Shown piece after piece: positions 23,626 to 36,902 of a stretch of 64,000 nucleotides of DNA. The translations under genes were made by a program, and so were the position numbers. Below the pieces are notes generated by a model. It saw only the letters and a program-made list of their open reading frames with translations, was not told the DNA's origin and ran no database searches. Source of the DNA: Eunapius fragilis (lineage: Eukaryota; Porifera; Demospongiae; Spongillida; Spongillidae). The stretch lies in contig OY811976.1 in assembly GCA_963681505.1 (NCBI GenBank), positions 1,205,715-1,269,714 of the forward strand, in the 5' to 3' direction. Position 1 is the first letter of the stretch; each line of letters opens with the position of its first letter.

Positions 23626-26600
23626 GTCCACTAGTCCATCCTTCCAACTAGGTGTCCACTAGTCCATCCATCCAGCTAGGTGTCCACTAGTCCATCCATC
23701 CAGCTAGGTGTCCACTAGTCCATCCATCCAACTAGGTGTCCACTAGTCCATCCATCCAGCTAGGTGTCCACTAGTCCATCCATCCAACTAGGTGTCCACT
23801 AGTCCATCCATCCAGCTAGGTGTTCACTAGTCCATCCATCCAGCTAGGTGTCCACTAGTCCATCCATCCAGCTAGGTGTCCACTAGTACATCCATCCAGC
23901 TAGGTGTCCACTAGTCCATGCATCCAGCTAGGTGTCCACTAGTCCATCCATCCAGCTAGGTGTCCACTAGTCCATCCATCCAGCTAGGTGTCCACTAGTC
24001 CATCCATCCAACTAGGTGTCCACTAGTCCATCCATCCAGCTAGATGTCCACTAGTCCATCCATCCAGCTAGGTGTCCACTAGTCCATCCATCCAGCTAGA
24101 TGTCCACTAGTCCATCCATCCAGCTAGGTGTCCACTAGTCCATCCATCCAACTAGGTGTCCACTAGTCCATCCATCCAGCTAGGTGTCCACTAGTCCATC
24201 CATCCAGCTAGATGTCCACTAGTCCATCCATCCAGCTAGGTGTCCACTAGTCCATCCATCCAACTAGGTGTCCACTAGTCCATCCATCCAGCTAGGTGTT
24301 CACTAGTCCATCCATCCAGCTAGGTGTCCACTAGTCCATCCATCCAGCTAGGTGTCCACTAGTCCATCCATCCAACTAGGTGTCCACTAGTCCATCCATC
24401 CAGCTAGGTGTCCACTAGTCCATCCATCCAGCTAGGTGTCCACTAGTCCATCCATCCAACTAGGTGTCCACTAGTCCATCCATCCAGCTAGGTGTCCACT
24501 AGTCCATCCATCCAACTAGGTGTCCACTAGTCCATCCATCCAGCTAGGTGTCCACTAGTCCATCCATCCAGCTAGGTGTCCACTAGTCCATCCATCCAGC
24601 TAGGTGTCCACTAGTCCATCCATCCAGCTAGGTGTCCACTAGTCCATCCATCCAACTAGGTGTCCACTAGTCCATCCATCCAGCTAGGTGTCCACTAGTC
24701 CATCCATCCAGCTAGGTGTCCACTAGTCCATCCATCCAGCTAGGTGTCCACTAGTCCATCCATCCAGCTAGATGTCCACTAGTCCATCCATCCAGCTAGG
24801 TGTCCACTAGTCCATCCATCCAGCTAGGTGTCCACTAGTCCATCCATCCAGCTAGGTGTCCACTAGTCCATCCATCCAACTAGGTGTCCACTAGTCCATC
24901 CATCCAGCTAGGTGTCCACTAGTCCATCCATCAAGCTAGATGTCCACTAGTCCATCCATCCAGCTAGGTGTCCACTAGTCCATCCATCCAACTAGGTGTC
25001 CACTAGTCCATCCATCCAGCTAGGTGTTCACTAGTCCATCCATCCAGCTAGGTGTCCACTAGTCCATCCATCCAGCTAGGTGTCCACTAGTCCATCCATC
25101 CAACTAGGTGTCCACTAGTCCATCCATCCAGCTAGGTGTCCACTAGTCCATCCATCCAACTAGGTGTCCACTAGTCCATCCATCCAGCTAGGTGTTCACT
25201 AGTCCATCCATCCAGCTAGGTGTCCACTAGTCCATCCATCCAGCTAGGTGTCCACTAGTACATCCATCCAGCTAGGTGTCCACTAGTCCATGCATCCAGC
25301 TAGGTGTCCACTAGTCCATCCATCCAGCTAGGTGTCCACTAGTCCATCCATCCAGCTAGGTGTCCACTAGTCCATCCATCCAACTAGGTGTCCACTAGTC
25401 CATCCATCCAGCTAGATGTCCACTAGTCCATCCATCCAGCTAGGTGTCCACTAGTCCATCCATCCAGCTAGATGTCCACTAGTCCATCCATCCAGCTAGG
25501 TGTCCACTAGTCCATCCATCCAACTAGGTGTCCACTAGTCCATCCATCCAGCTAGGTGTCCACTAGTCCATCCATCCAGCTAGATGTCCACTAGTCCATC
25601 CATCCAGCTAGGTGTCCACTAGTCCATCCATCCAGCTAGGTGTCCACTAGTCCATCCATCCAACTAGGTGTCCACTAGTCCATCCATCCAGCTAGGTGTT
25701 CACTAGTCCATCCATCCAGCTAGGTGTCCACTAGTCCATCCATCCAGCTAGGTGTCCACTAGTCCATCCATCCAACTAGGTGTCCACTAGTCCATCCATC
25801 CAGCTAGGTGTCCACTAGTCCATCCATCCAACTAGGTGTCCACTAGTCCATCCATCCAGCTAGGTGTCCACTAGTCCATCCATCCAGCTAGGTGTCCACT
25901 AGTCCATCCATCCAACTAGGTGTCCACTAGTCCATCCATCCAACTAGGTGTCCACTAGTCCATCCATCCAGCTAGGTGTCCACTAGTCCATCCATCCAAC
26001 TAGGTGTCCACTAGTCCATCCATCCAGCTAGGTGTCCACTAGTCCATCCATCCAACTAGGTGTCCACTAGTCCATCCATCCAGCTAGGTGTCCACTAGTC
26101 CATCCATCCAACTAGGTGTCCACTAGTCCATCCATCCAGCTAGGTGTCCACTAGTCCATCCATCCAGCTAGGTGTCCACTAGTCCATCCATCCAACTAGG
26201 TGTCCACTAGTCCATCCATCCAACTAGGTGTCCACTAGTCCATCCATCCAGCTAGGTGTCCACTAGTCCATCCATCCAACTAGGTGTCCACTAGTCCATC
26301 CATCCAGCTAGGTGTCCACTAGTCCATCCATCCAACTAGGTGTCCACTAGTCCATCCATCCAGCTAGGTGTCCACTAGTCCATCCATCCAGCTAGATGTC
26401 CACTAGTCCATCCATCCAGCTAGGTGTCCACTAGTCCATCCATCCAGCTAGGTGTCCACTAGTCCATCCATCCAACTAGGTGTCCACTAGTCCATCCATC
26501 CAGCTAGGTGTTCACTAGTCCATCCATCCAGCTAGGTGTCCACTAGTCCATCCATCCAGCTAGGTGTCCACTAGTCCATCCATCCAACTAGGTGTCCACT

Positions 26601-29600
26601 AGTCCATCCATCCAGCTAGGTGTCCACTAGTCCATCCATCCAACTAGGTGTCCACTAGTCCATCCATCCAGCTAGGTGTCCACTAGTCCATCCATCCAGC
26701 TAGGTGTCCACTAGTCCATCCATCCAACTAGGTGTCCACTAGTCCATCCATCCAACTAGGTGTCCACTAGTCCATCCATCCAGCTAGGTGTCCACTAGTC
26801 CATCCATCCAACTAGGTGTCCACTAGTCCATCCATCCAGCTAGGTGTCCACTAGTCCATCCATCCAGCTAGGTGTCCACTAGTCCATCCATCCAGCTAGG
26901 TGTCCACTAGTCCATCCATCCAGCTAGGTGTCCACTAGTCCATCCATCCAGCTAGGTGTCCACTAGTCCATCCATCCAGCTAGGTGTCTACTAGTCCATC
27001 CATCCAGCTAGGTGTCCACTTGTCCATCCATCCAGCTTGGTGTCCACTAGTCCATCCATCCAGCTAGGTGTCCACTAGTCCATCCATCCAACTAGGTGTC
27101 TACTAGTCCATCCATCCAGCTAGGTGTCCACTAGTCCATCCATCCAGCTAGGTGTCCACTAGTACATCCATCCAGCTAGGTGTCCACTAGTCCATCCATC
27201 CAGCTAGGTGTCCACTAGTCCATCCATCCAGCTAGGTGTCCACTAGTCCATCCATCCAGCTAGGTGTCCACTAGTCCATCCATCCAGCTAGGTGTCCACT
27301 AGTCCATCCATCCAGCTAGGTGTTCACTAGTCCATCCATCCAGCTAGGTGTCCACTAGTCCATCCATCCAGCTAGGTGTCCACTAGTCCATCCATCCAAC
27401 TAGGTGTCCACTAGTCCATCCATCCAGCTAGGTGTCCACTAGTCCATCCATCCAACTAGGTGTCCACTAGTCCATCCATCCAGCTAGGTGTCCACTAGTC
27501 CATCCATCCAGCTAGGTGTCCACTAGTCCATCCATCCAGCTAGGTGTCCACTAGTCCATCCATCCAGCTAGGTGTCCACTAGTCCATCCATCCAGCTAGG
27601 TGTCCACTAGTCCATCCATCCAGCTAGGTGTCCACTAGTCCATCTATACAGCTAGGTGTCCACTAGTCCATCCATCCAGCTAGGTGTCCACTAGTCCATC
27701 CATCCAACTAGGTGTCCACTAGTCCATCCATCCAGCTAGGTGTCCACTAGTCCATCCATCCAGCTAGGTGTCCACTAGTCCATCTATACAGCTAGGTGTC
27801 CACTAGTCCATCCATCCAACTAGGTGTCCACTAGTCCATCCATCCAACTAGGTGTCCACTAGTCCATCCATCCAGCTAGGTGTCCACTAGTCCATCCATC
27901 CAGCTAGGTGTCCACTAGTCCATCTATACAGCTAGGTGTCCACTAGTCCATCCATCCAGCTAGGTGTCCACTAGTCCATCCATCCAACTAGGTGTCCACT
28001 AGTCCATCCATCCAGCTAGGTGTCCACTAGTCCATCCATCCAACTAGGTGTCCACTAGTCCATCCATCCAGCTAGGTGTCCACTAGTCCATCCATCCAGC
28101 TAGGTGTCCACTAGTCCATCCATCAAGCTAGGTGTCCACTAGTACATCCATCCAGCTAGGTGTCCACTAGTCCATCCTAACAGCTAGGTGTCCACTAGTC
28201 CATCCATCCAGCTAGGTGTCCACTAGTCCATCCATCCAGCTAGGTGTCCACTAGTCCATCCATCCAACTAGGTGTCCACTAGTCCATCCATCCAGCTAGG
28301 TGTCCACTAGTCCATCCATCCAGCTAGGTGTCCACTAGTCCATCCATCCAACTAGGTGTCCACTAGTCCATCCATCCAGCTAGGTGTCCACTAGTACATC
28401 CATCCAGCTAGGTGTCCACTAGTCCATCCATCCAGCTAGGTGTCCACTAGTCCATCCATCCAGCTAGGTGTCCACTAGTCCATCCATCCAGCTAGGTGTC
28501 CACTAGTCCATCTATCCAGCTAGGTGTCCACTAGTCCATCCATCCAGCTAGGTGTCCACTAGTCCATCCATCCAGCTAGGTGTCCACTAGTCCATCCATC
28601 CAGCTAGGTGTCCACTAGTACATCCATCCAGCTAGGTGTCCACTAGTCCATCCATCCAGCTAGGTGTCCACTAGTCCTTCCATCCAACTAGGTGTCCACT
28701 AGTCCATCCATCCAGCTAGGTGTCCACTAGTCCATCCATCCAGCTAGGTGTCCACTAGTCCATCCATCCAGCTAGGTGTCCACTAGTCCATCCATCCAAC
28801 TAGGTGTCCACTAGTCCATCCATCCAGCTAGGTGTCCACTAGTCCATCCATCCAGCTAGGTGTCCACTAGTCCATCCATCCAACTAGGTGTCTACTAGTC
28901 CATCCATCCAGCTAGGTGTCCACTAGTCCATCCATCCAGCTAGGTGTCCACTAGTCCATCCATCCAGCTAGGTGTCCACTAGTCCATCCATCCAGCTAGG
29001 TGTCCACTAGTCCATCCATCCAACTAGGTGTCTACTAGTCCATCCATCCAGCTAGGTGTCCACTAGTCCATCCATCCAGCTAGGTGTCCACTAGTACATC
29101 CATCCAGCTAGGTGTCCACTAGTCCATCCATCCAGCTAGGTGTCCACTAGTCCATCCATCCAGCTAGGTGTCCACTAGTCCATCCATCCAGCTAGGTGTC
29201 CACTAGTCCATCCATCCAGCTAGGTGTCCACTAGTCCATCCATCCAGCTAGGTGTTCACTAGTCCATCCATCCAACTAGGTGTCCACTAGTCCATCCATC
29301 CAGCTAGGTGTCCACTAGTCCATCCATCCAACTAGGTGTCTACTAGTCCATCCATCCAGCTAGGTGTCCACTAGTCCATCCATCCAGCTAGGTGTCCACT
29401 AGTCCATCCATCCAGCTAGGTGTCCACTAGTCCATCCATCCAACTAGGTGTCTACTAGTCCATCCATCCAGCTAGGTGTCCACTAGTCCATCCATCCAGC
29501 TAGGTGTCCACTAGTCCATCCATCCAGCTAGGTGTCCACTAGTACATCCATCCAACTAGGTGTCCACTAGTCCATCCATCCAGCTAGGTGTCCACTAGTC

Positions 29601-31721
29601 CATCCATCCAGCTAGGTGTCCACTAGTACATCCATCCAACTAGGTGTCCACTAGTCCATCCATCCAGCTAGGTGTCCACTAGTACATCCATCCAGCTAGG
29701 TGTCCACTAGTCCATCCATCCAGCTAGGTGTCCACTAGTCCATCCATCCAGCTAGGTGTCCACTAGTCCATCCATCCAGCTAGGTGTCCACTAGTCCATC
29801 CATCCAGCTAGGTGTCCACTAGTCCATCCATCCAGCTAGGTGTTCACTAGTCCATCCATCCAGCTAGGTGTCCACTAGTCCATCCATCCAGCTAGGTGTC
29901 CACTAGTCCATCCATCCAACTAGGTGTCCACTAGTCCATCCATCCAGCTAGGTGTCCACTAGTCCATCCATCCAACTAGGTGTCCACTAGTCCATCCATC
30001 CAGCTAGGTGTCCACTAGTCCATCCATCCAGCTAGGTGTCCACTAGTCCATCCATCCAGCTAGGTGTCCACTAGTCCATCTATACAGCTAGGTGTCCACT
30101 AGTCCATCCATCCAGCTAGGTGTCCACTAGTCCATCCATCCAACTAGGTGTCCACTAGTCCATCCATCCAGCTAGGTGTCCACTAGTCCATCCATCCAAC
30201 TAGGTGTCCACTAGTCCATCCATCCAGCTAGGTGTCCACTAGTCCATCCATCCAACTAGGTGTCCACTAGTCCATCCATCCAGCTAGGTGTCCACTAGTC
30301 CATCCATCCAGCTAGGTGTCCACTAGTCCATCCATCCAGCTAGGTGTCCACTAGTACATCCATCCAGCTAGGTGTCCACTAGTCCATCCATCCAGCTAGG
30401 TGTCCACTAGTCCATCCATCCAGCTAGGTGTCCACTAGTCCATCCATCCAGCTAGGTGTCCACTAGTCCATCCATCCAACTAGGTGTCCACTAGTCCATC
30501 CATCCAGCTAGGTGTCCACTAGTCCATCCATCCAGCTAGGTGTCCACTAGTCCATCCATCCAGCTAGGTGTCCACTAGTACATCCATCCAGCTAGGTGTC
30601 CACTAGTCCATCCATCCAGCTAGGTGTCCACTAGTCCATCCATCCAACTAGGTGTCCACTAGTCCATCCATCCAGCTAGGTGTCCACTAGTCCATCCATC
30701 CAGCTAGGTGTCCACTAGTCCATCCTTCCAGCTAGGTGTCCACTAGTCCATCCATCCAGCTAGGTGTCCACTAGTCCATCCATCCAGCTAGGTGTCCACT
30801 AGTCCATCCATCGAACTAGGTGTCTACTAGTCCATCCATCCAGCTAGGTGTCCACTAGTCCTTCCATCCAACTAGGTGTCCACTAGTCCATCCATCCAGC
30901 TAGGTGTCCACTAGTCCATCCATCCAGCTAGGTGTCCACTAGTCCATCCATCCAGCTAGGTGTCCACTAGTCCATCCATCCAACTAGGTGTCCACTAGTC
31001 CATCCATCCAGCTAGGTGTCCACTAGTCCATCCATCCAACTAGGTGTCCACTAGTCCATCCATCCAGCTAGGTGTCCACTAGTCCATCCATCCAACTAGG
31101 TGTCCACTAGTCCATCCATCCAACTAGGTGTCCACTAGTCCATCCATCCAACTAGGTGTCCACTAGTCCATCCATCCAGCTAGGTGTCCACTAGTCCATC
31201 CATCCAACTAGGTGTCCACTAGTCCATCCATCCAGCTAGGTGTCCACTAGTCCATCCATCCAACTAGGTGTCCACTAGTCCATCCATCCAGCTAGGTGTC
31301 CACTAGTCCATCCATCCAACTAGGTGTCCACTAGTCCATCCATCCAGCTAGGTGTCCACTAGTCCATCCATCCAACTAGGTGTCCACTAGTCCATCCATC
31401 CAACTAGGTGTCCACTAGTCCATCCATCCAACTAGGTGTCCACTAGTCCATCCATCCAGCTAGGTGTCCACTAGTCCATCCATCCAGCTAGGTGTCCACT
31501 AGTCCATCCATCCAACTAGGTGTCCACTAGTCCATCCATCCAGCTAGGTGTCCACTAGTCCATCCATCCAACTAGGTGTCCACTAGTCCATCCATCCAAC
31601 TAGGTGTCCACTAGTCCATCCATCCAACTAGGTGTCCACTAGTCCATCCATCCAGCTAGGTGTCCAATAGTCCATCCATCCAGCTAGGTGTCCACTAGTC
31701 CATCCATTCAGCTAGGTGTTC
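23626..31721. repeat. 8.1-kb minisatellite array of a 28-bp unit, about 289 copies
   Basis: Unit of 28 bp starting GGTGTCCACTAGTCCATC and ending CATCCAGCTA. The line-to-line phase (15 units per 420 bp) holds throughout, so there are essentially no indels. Main variants: AGCTA or AACTA at the end, AGATGT for AGGTGT, GTTCACT for GTCCACT, AGTACATC, TCTACTAG and TCTATACA. Each unit carries an SpeI-type ACTAGT. Variant order shows higher-order duplication: the rare CCATGCATCC unit at 23916 recurs at 25288, exactly 49 units later, within a matching context, and TCTATACA units recur every 140 bp at 27645, 27785 and 27925. The unit length is not a multiple of three, so it is not coding. Confidence 0.98.
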
Positions 31722-32046
31722 GTCTCCAAATAAGAGCGCACAAAAATTTATATTGTGTACATTATGTGGTTCAATATCAAGGCTGGCAGTGACGAGAGAT
31801 CAGAAGTTTATCAAAGCCGTTTGCAACCATAGAGGTGGGCGTGGCCAGGGCTGGTGTATCATTGACTTCCTCCACATTGAATTGTTACGCTGCCGTACAC
31901 GATAATTTGTGTACAGCAATATTAATTTTAAAAAACCAATGACATAAACACTTCAAGTGAATCGCTCAGAACTTTTTATTAATTCATTTCTGGAGGGTCA
32001 AAAGTCACGTATCGCATTTGCCCCCATGATGTATAAAGATACCGTA
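31722..32046. other. Short spacer between minisatellite and duplicated block
   Basis: No gene or repeat recognised. Confidence 0.4.
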
Positions 32047-35000
32047 AATCCCGTATGATCTAATTTCAAAACGTAATGTCCTGCCGGGGACAGCCGTGAA
32101 TGTAATTGATTTTTAAGCACATACATGAGCTTTATTATTTATACAGATAGCTAGATGTTCCTGCTTTGCCTCGCTATCTGCTCATTTGTGATCCTACCAT
32201 GTTACAGCGGTAAGCTGTACACTCGCTCCGGACTATTAGCGATAGTGTATACCATTGCGTTATGTATGTTCAATGCAACTGGCCAAGTTGAGACATTTTG
32301 TCTGGCTCAGTGAGTTCATTTACCACAACACGCATGCGGAATTGGAAGTGCGTATCTTCATGAGAAGTTGCCTCAGGCTAGCTAGCGACATTTTACTAGA
32401 TGTACTGATTACTCATGCATGGCTTCATATTTAATTACATAACTCTATCCCTCAGCATTTATCCAGACTCCCGTCAACACCACAGTGTGTTTGGGATCTA
32501 CTGCACAGTTTGTGTGTTCAGCTACTGATGTGAAATCTATCTACTATACTGTGGACTACATGCCCTTCGCAGCCGTGGCATCTCGTGGAGTCAGTGTATC
32601 TGCTCCAATCTTTAGTGGAAATATGATAATACTGTACCTCACTGTTATGGGTGCAGTGGTTAATAATAATTCTCTGATAACATGTGTGGCTGCAGTAGTG
32701 TCAGATGGAACTGCTATGACCAGTTCAGCATATCTGAGCATAGAAGGTCAGTCTACCAGTATACTCATACATTATGTTGACTGAAGGGCATGTATTGTGA
32801 CCTTTTGACGCCCATCAGGCCCTCCATCTGCTCTCACTGATATCAACATTACTACATACAATGCTACTGCCACCAAACTGGCCTGGGGACTACCCCCTGG
32901 TACCCAGTCCTCATCCCTCCTCTTCTATGCTGTGGTGATCAGAAATGGAAGTGGAGCACCAGTGTATAATGAGACAGTGAGGGAGCCACAGGTGACCATC
33001 TCCTCCCCAGACCCATGTTACCATTATGAGGTAACTGTTACCCCAATGTGTGGAAGTATAAGGGGTGTTCAGACCAGCCCAGTGAAGATGGGAGGTTAGT
33101 GAAATATAACATTTTACACAACCTTTACATCATTACTCTCTAAGTAAAAATGAAATAACTTTCATGTTTACCACTGGCTGCAATCAATGCATACTTGACC
33201 ACCTTCAGATCCCTCCTCCCCCATATCACATGACCAAGTCCACACCTCCCTTGTGTATCCTCTGTCTCCACGTGATAATGTGACTGTGAACATCAGTCTG
33301 CTGGTGAGTACAATAGTGATGTTTTTTTTTTAATAATGATTATTATAGTAATAAATAACTGATGAGATGATTAAATGTGATCAATTGTCTAACCAAAGGA
33401 CCAGTCAAACATTGTGCTGTGGTCTGTGCCGATCTCAATTATTATTTTTTAAAAATTTAATTCTACCAATGGATGCATTGTATTCTCAACACTATTTTCT
33501 TAGACCTCTCCAAAGGTGTGCTCCTACAAGATGGTGGCTATAGCTGGATATGAGGTGTTCTCATTTCCACCTGTGAAGCCACTCCCACCATCATATGGAG
33601 ACACCTCCACCATCACTGTTTCCATACCTCCCAACAAACACCTCAACCTCACCATCACTGCATACAATGGTTATGGAAACACAAGTACTACTGTTGTCTT
33701 AAGTGAGCCTGTTCTGAATACAAAGACCAGTTTGTATATTTAATGATATACACACATATTTTCTTGGTAGGTACATTTGATGTTGTTGGTGTCTCTGTCA
33801 ACACCTCATCTCCCACTGGACTGGTGTGTCTCTTCAACCCTGGGTCCCTGGCCAGAGGGTGTTTGGTGTATCTAACAGACACAGACACAGGTGTAACATA
33901 CTGCATGGTGGTTGTGAGATCAGTGGACACACCAGTGAACATGTCTTCATGTCCCTCCTCCCCCAATGGTCCTCTGAGTACAGGGGTGTACTCTGTAGAA
34001 GTGTATGACATTGAGAGTGACGGAGGTGTGTCATCAGTACCAGCATTGGCTGGAGAGGTGGTGACTGTGTATGGACCATCTAGTACTTATGGACCATCTA
34101 GTACCTATGGACCATCCAGTACATACAGACCTTCTGCAGGTAGTGGACATATGTGTATCATGGACCTTCTGTATTTAGAGCTACACACTACACCATGGTA
34201 CCATATACACCAGCAAGGAAACTAGTTTAGTTGACTAATGTAATCATTTTCACATGGATCCAACACCCCTCCCTCATGCATTAGTTGCCTAGTGCTCATA
34301 GTGTGCAAAAACACCTGTGGGATAATGATAAATAATAAAATAGAAGGTGAATATGTTTCAGGCCACACACTACTCTCAATTCACACTGCTATGATACTAC
34401 ATTGTGCCAAACATGACGCCTTTGAAAGCTACATCTCTCCATTGAGAGTGAGAAATAGTTATTCATAAAAGCTGTATGTACATATTGTGTTGAGGTCACT
34501 ACCTCCAGTCACTGATGGTTTCCTCTCTGAAAACCCTAAGACCTGGCTGACTTTTAAAACTCATGTCTTTTCCTTTTCCATTCCCCTACAGGCGATGTTC
34601 CCACCAATGTCATCATTGGTGTTAGTGTTGGGTCTGCTGTACTGTTCATGACTGGAGTACTCGTTGTCATGGTGACAGTGAACACACATTCAAAGAGAAA
34701 GAAGGGTTGCTACAACACAGGTATGCCTACTCCACCTGCCCCTTGTACCATTGGGACCTTGCTTTTGGGGTCTATTCTGAGAGTTCTCATTTTAGATGTA
34801 GCATATATAGCATTCATGACATGCCTAGTAGACATTGTGGTTTGTAGTTAAATACATCATTTGTGTTTGTACATGTACTTTCTTACTTAAATTAAGAGGT
34901 CTATACTATTCCAATTGAGAGCATTTCCAACTTCACAGATCCAAAAACTACACCAAATTCTGTGTTGGAGTTTTCTCCTGACCCCATCACAGCTGATAAT

Positions 35001-35595
35001 CCAGTTTATGGTGTTAGAACAGATGCTTGTAATTGTACAGATTGACATGTCCATTGTACTCTTCTGTGCTTGCTGTTCTAAGCTTATGTCCTTGTTTGTA
35101 AAGCTGTCTCATCTTGAATTCATGAAAGCATTCAAATTCAGCACTACACCAGCATGTATAGATCCTCCACATTCATTATATAGTAGTAACAGAGATGGTA
35201 TTATTTGTAGCATATTATATAGCAAGACTTTCAGCATGCTTGCACTTTTTGCATATAGTTTCCATGGGAAAGCCACTGATGAACAGAAACCTAGCTGCCT
35301 TATAAGGGTACAAACATAAGATATTGTTTGGTGTCTGGTAGTTTGTTTAAAACAACATGGCTGAATGTATTTTAACATATTATGCACTTGGGGCTAGATT
35401 TGGGAGGATGGACAAAGCTGTTGTCTGTATTTCAGTGTTGTTCTGCCACTTTTACAGGCCAATTTCCCAAACAGTGCCCACCATCACCAGTGTGTACTCT
35501 CTATAGGTTATTAAGTTAGTACATAACCCTAATGCACATGACTTTACAATTTTATCATGCTCCTGGAAATGTTTACAGTTCGGTACAGTACTCAC
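32047..35595 (+). repeat. Segmental duplication, copy 2
   Basis: Same content and orientation as 12723-16680. It ends at GTACTCAC, where the 3' LTR of the gypsy element begins, so the original downstream continuation is displaced or lost. Confidence 0.9.
32155..35045 (+). CDS. Ig/FN3 single-pass receptor, paralogue 2 (8 exons, 506 aa)
   Basis: Exons 32155-32209, 32456-32746, 32819-33094, 33209-33303, 33504-33702, 33771-34139, 34592-34720 and 34939-35045 join to 1521 nt without a stop, with the same intron phases as paralogue 1. Order: signal peptide (1-18), Ig-like domain (19-115), two FN3-like domains (116-305), membrane-proximal domain and shorter GPSSTY stalk (306-428), TM and basic stop-transfer (429-471), tail (472-506). 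Every indel against paralogue 1 keeps the frame (exon 2 +3, exon 6 -27, exon 7 -3, exon 8 -9 nt). The 9-nt loss in exon 8 removes the ITIM-like tyrosine (SVYGIV becomes SVLEF) while NPVY is kept. Most changes in the Ig domain are substitutions. Function inferred as for paralogue 1. Confidence 0.88.
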
Positions 35596-35728
35596 TGTAA
35601 CAGACTTGGCGGTAGCAGCACACAAAAGATCATTGAAGGTAACAATATATGCACATATATAGGACACAACACGCATGCGCACACGATCAAGGTTCAAGGT
35701 TCATATTAATCATACAATGGGTGCTACA
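35596..35728 (-). repeat. Candidate 3' LTR (133 bp)
   Basis: On the minus strand it starts TGTAGCACCC, right after a purine tract, and ends CTGTTACA, giving TG...CA ends. Its last 28 bases (plus-strand TGTAACAGACTTGGCGGTAG, then CAGCACA) recur at 44426-44453, next to the primer-binding site. Beyond that the two ends do not match, so either the 5' LTR is rearranged or the LTR limits differ from what I propose. Confidence 0.6.
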
Positions 35729-35749
35729 CCACTCCCTCTCTTCTTTTCT
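35729..35749 (-). other. Polypurine tract
   Basis: Minus strand AGAAAAGAAGAGAGGGAGTG directly precedes the TG of the proposed 3' LTR, the expected position of the plus-strand primer. Confidence 0.6.
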
Positions 35750-35759
35750 GAGTGTGTCC

Positions 35760-36902
35760 TCACACCCCAATACTGTCATCCACAGGAATGCTGTCTGGTA
35801 TGCTCACTCGCTCCCCATACCATGCTGGGGGTCGTGTGTTCTGTGTTGTGCGTCTGAGTGGTGCAGGAACAGGCCTATCTTCCAGAGGGGCAAGAGCCCC
35901 TGGTGGTGGTACTTCATTTGGTGCCGGTTCTGTTTCCAAGTGTGGGTCTGCCGGTGCCGTCGTTGGCATATCCAGAGGTGTGGCTTGTATGTCCTCATTC
36001 TCTGGATAAGTGAATACCATGTCCTCAGCATCATCATCATCCTTGTTTGACTCCACAGGGGTAGATTCCTTAGGTATGGTTTCATCTGGTAGCAGGTCAT
36101 CACACTGGTCTAAGCTGCCTGGTGCAGGCTTCAGTCGATTAAAGTGAACCATCTGTTTCCTCCTGGGATTGCTGCAATCCACAATCCTATAAACAGATGG
36201 GCTAATAACCGTGGTAACTCTAAAAGGCCCTTGCCAAGGTCTTACGAACTTCCTTGAGCATCCACTTGGGACCGCTGAGCTATGAAGAAACACAATATCA
36301 TCTACCTGGTATGGGTGACCCTTGATTGTTTTGTCATACACCTCCTTCTGGTGATTCTGTTTTCTTTTGGCCTTCTCCTGGACCAGCTGGTAAGCTCTCC
36401 TCATCCTCCCTACCAATGTCTGGCTGTAGCGCTCAGGTGACTCATATGTTTCAGGTGGGATACTACCATACATGACATCCTTTGGAAGGCGTGGATCCCG
36501 CCCAAACATTAAACTGAAGGGTGTCGCACCTGTTGTTTCATGAACACTGGTACGATAAGCCAAACAAAGAGATGGCAATAGTAGGTCCCATTTGTCTTCA
36601 TCCTGCTGAACAGCCAAACTCAGCATTTCCAGCACCGTCTTATTAAATCTCTCAACCAATCCATCTGACTGTGGGTGGTATGGGGTTGTTCGTGTCTTCC
36701 GCACACCAAGTAGTTGGCATATTTCTTTTATCAAGGTGGACTCAAAGTTCCTTCCTTGGTCTGTGTGGAGAGACTCTGGCACACCAAATCGACACACAAA
36801 GTCATTAACAAACACCCGAGCAACCGAGCTAGCTTCCATATTCTTCAATGGGTAGGCTTCCTTCCACTTAGTAAAGTAATCACCCACCACTAAAATATCC
36901 AT
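35760..36902 (-). pseudogene. Integrase catalytic core and C-terminal region (gypsy)
   Basis: An open frame of 380 codons. The DDE core shows TDQGRNFES (second D) and GLVERFNKTV (E), about 35 residues apart. A GPF/Y-type module (WQGPFRV) follows, then an acidic, Pro-rich tail. The first catalytic D (VAMDILGPLP) lies in the neighbouring frame upstream, so a frameshift near 36890 splits the integrase. Confidence 0.9.

Noticed and set aside
23626-31721. CRISPR-like look of a 28-bp repeat array
   Set aside because: Units are directly adjacent with no spacers, and the context is a eukaryotic genome. It is a minisatellite.
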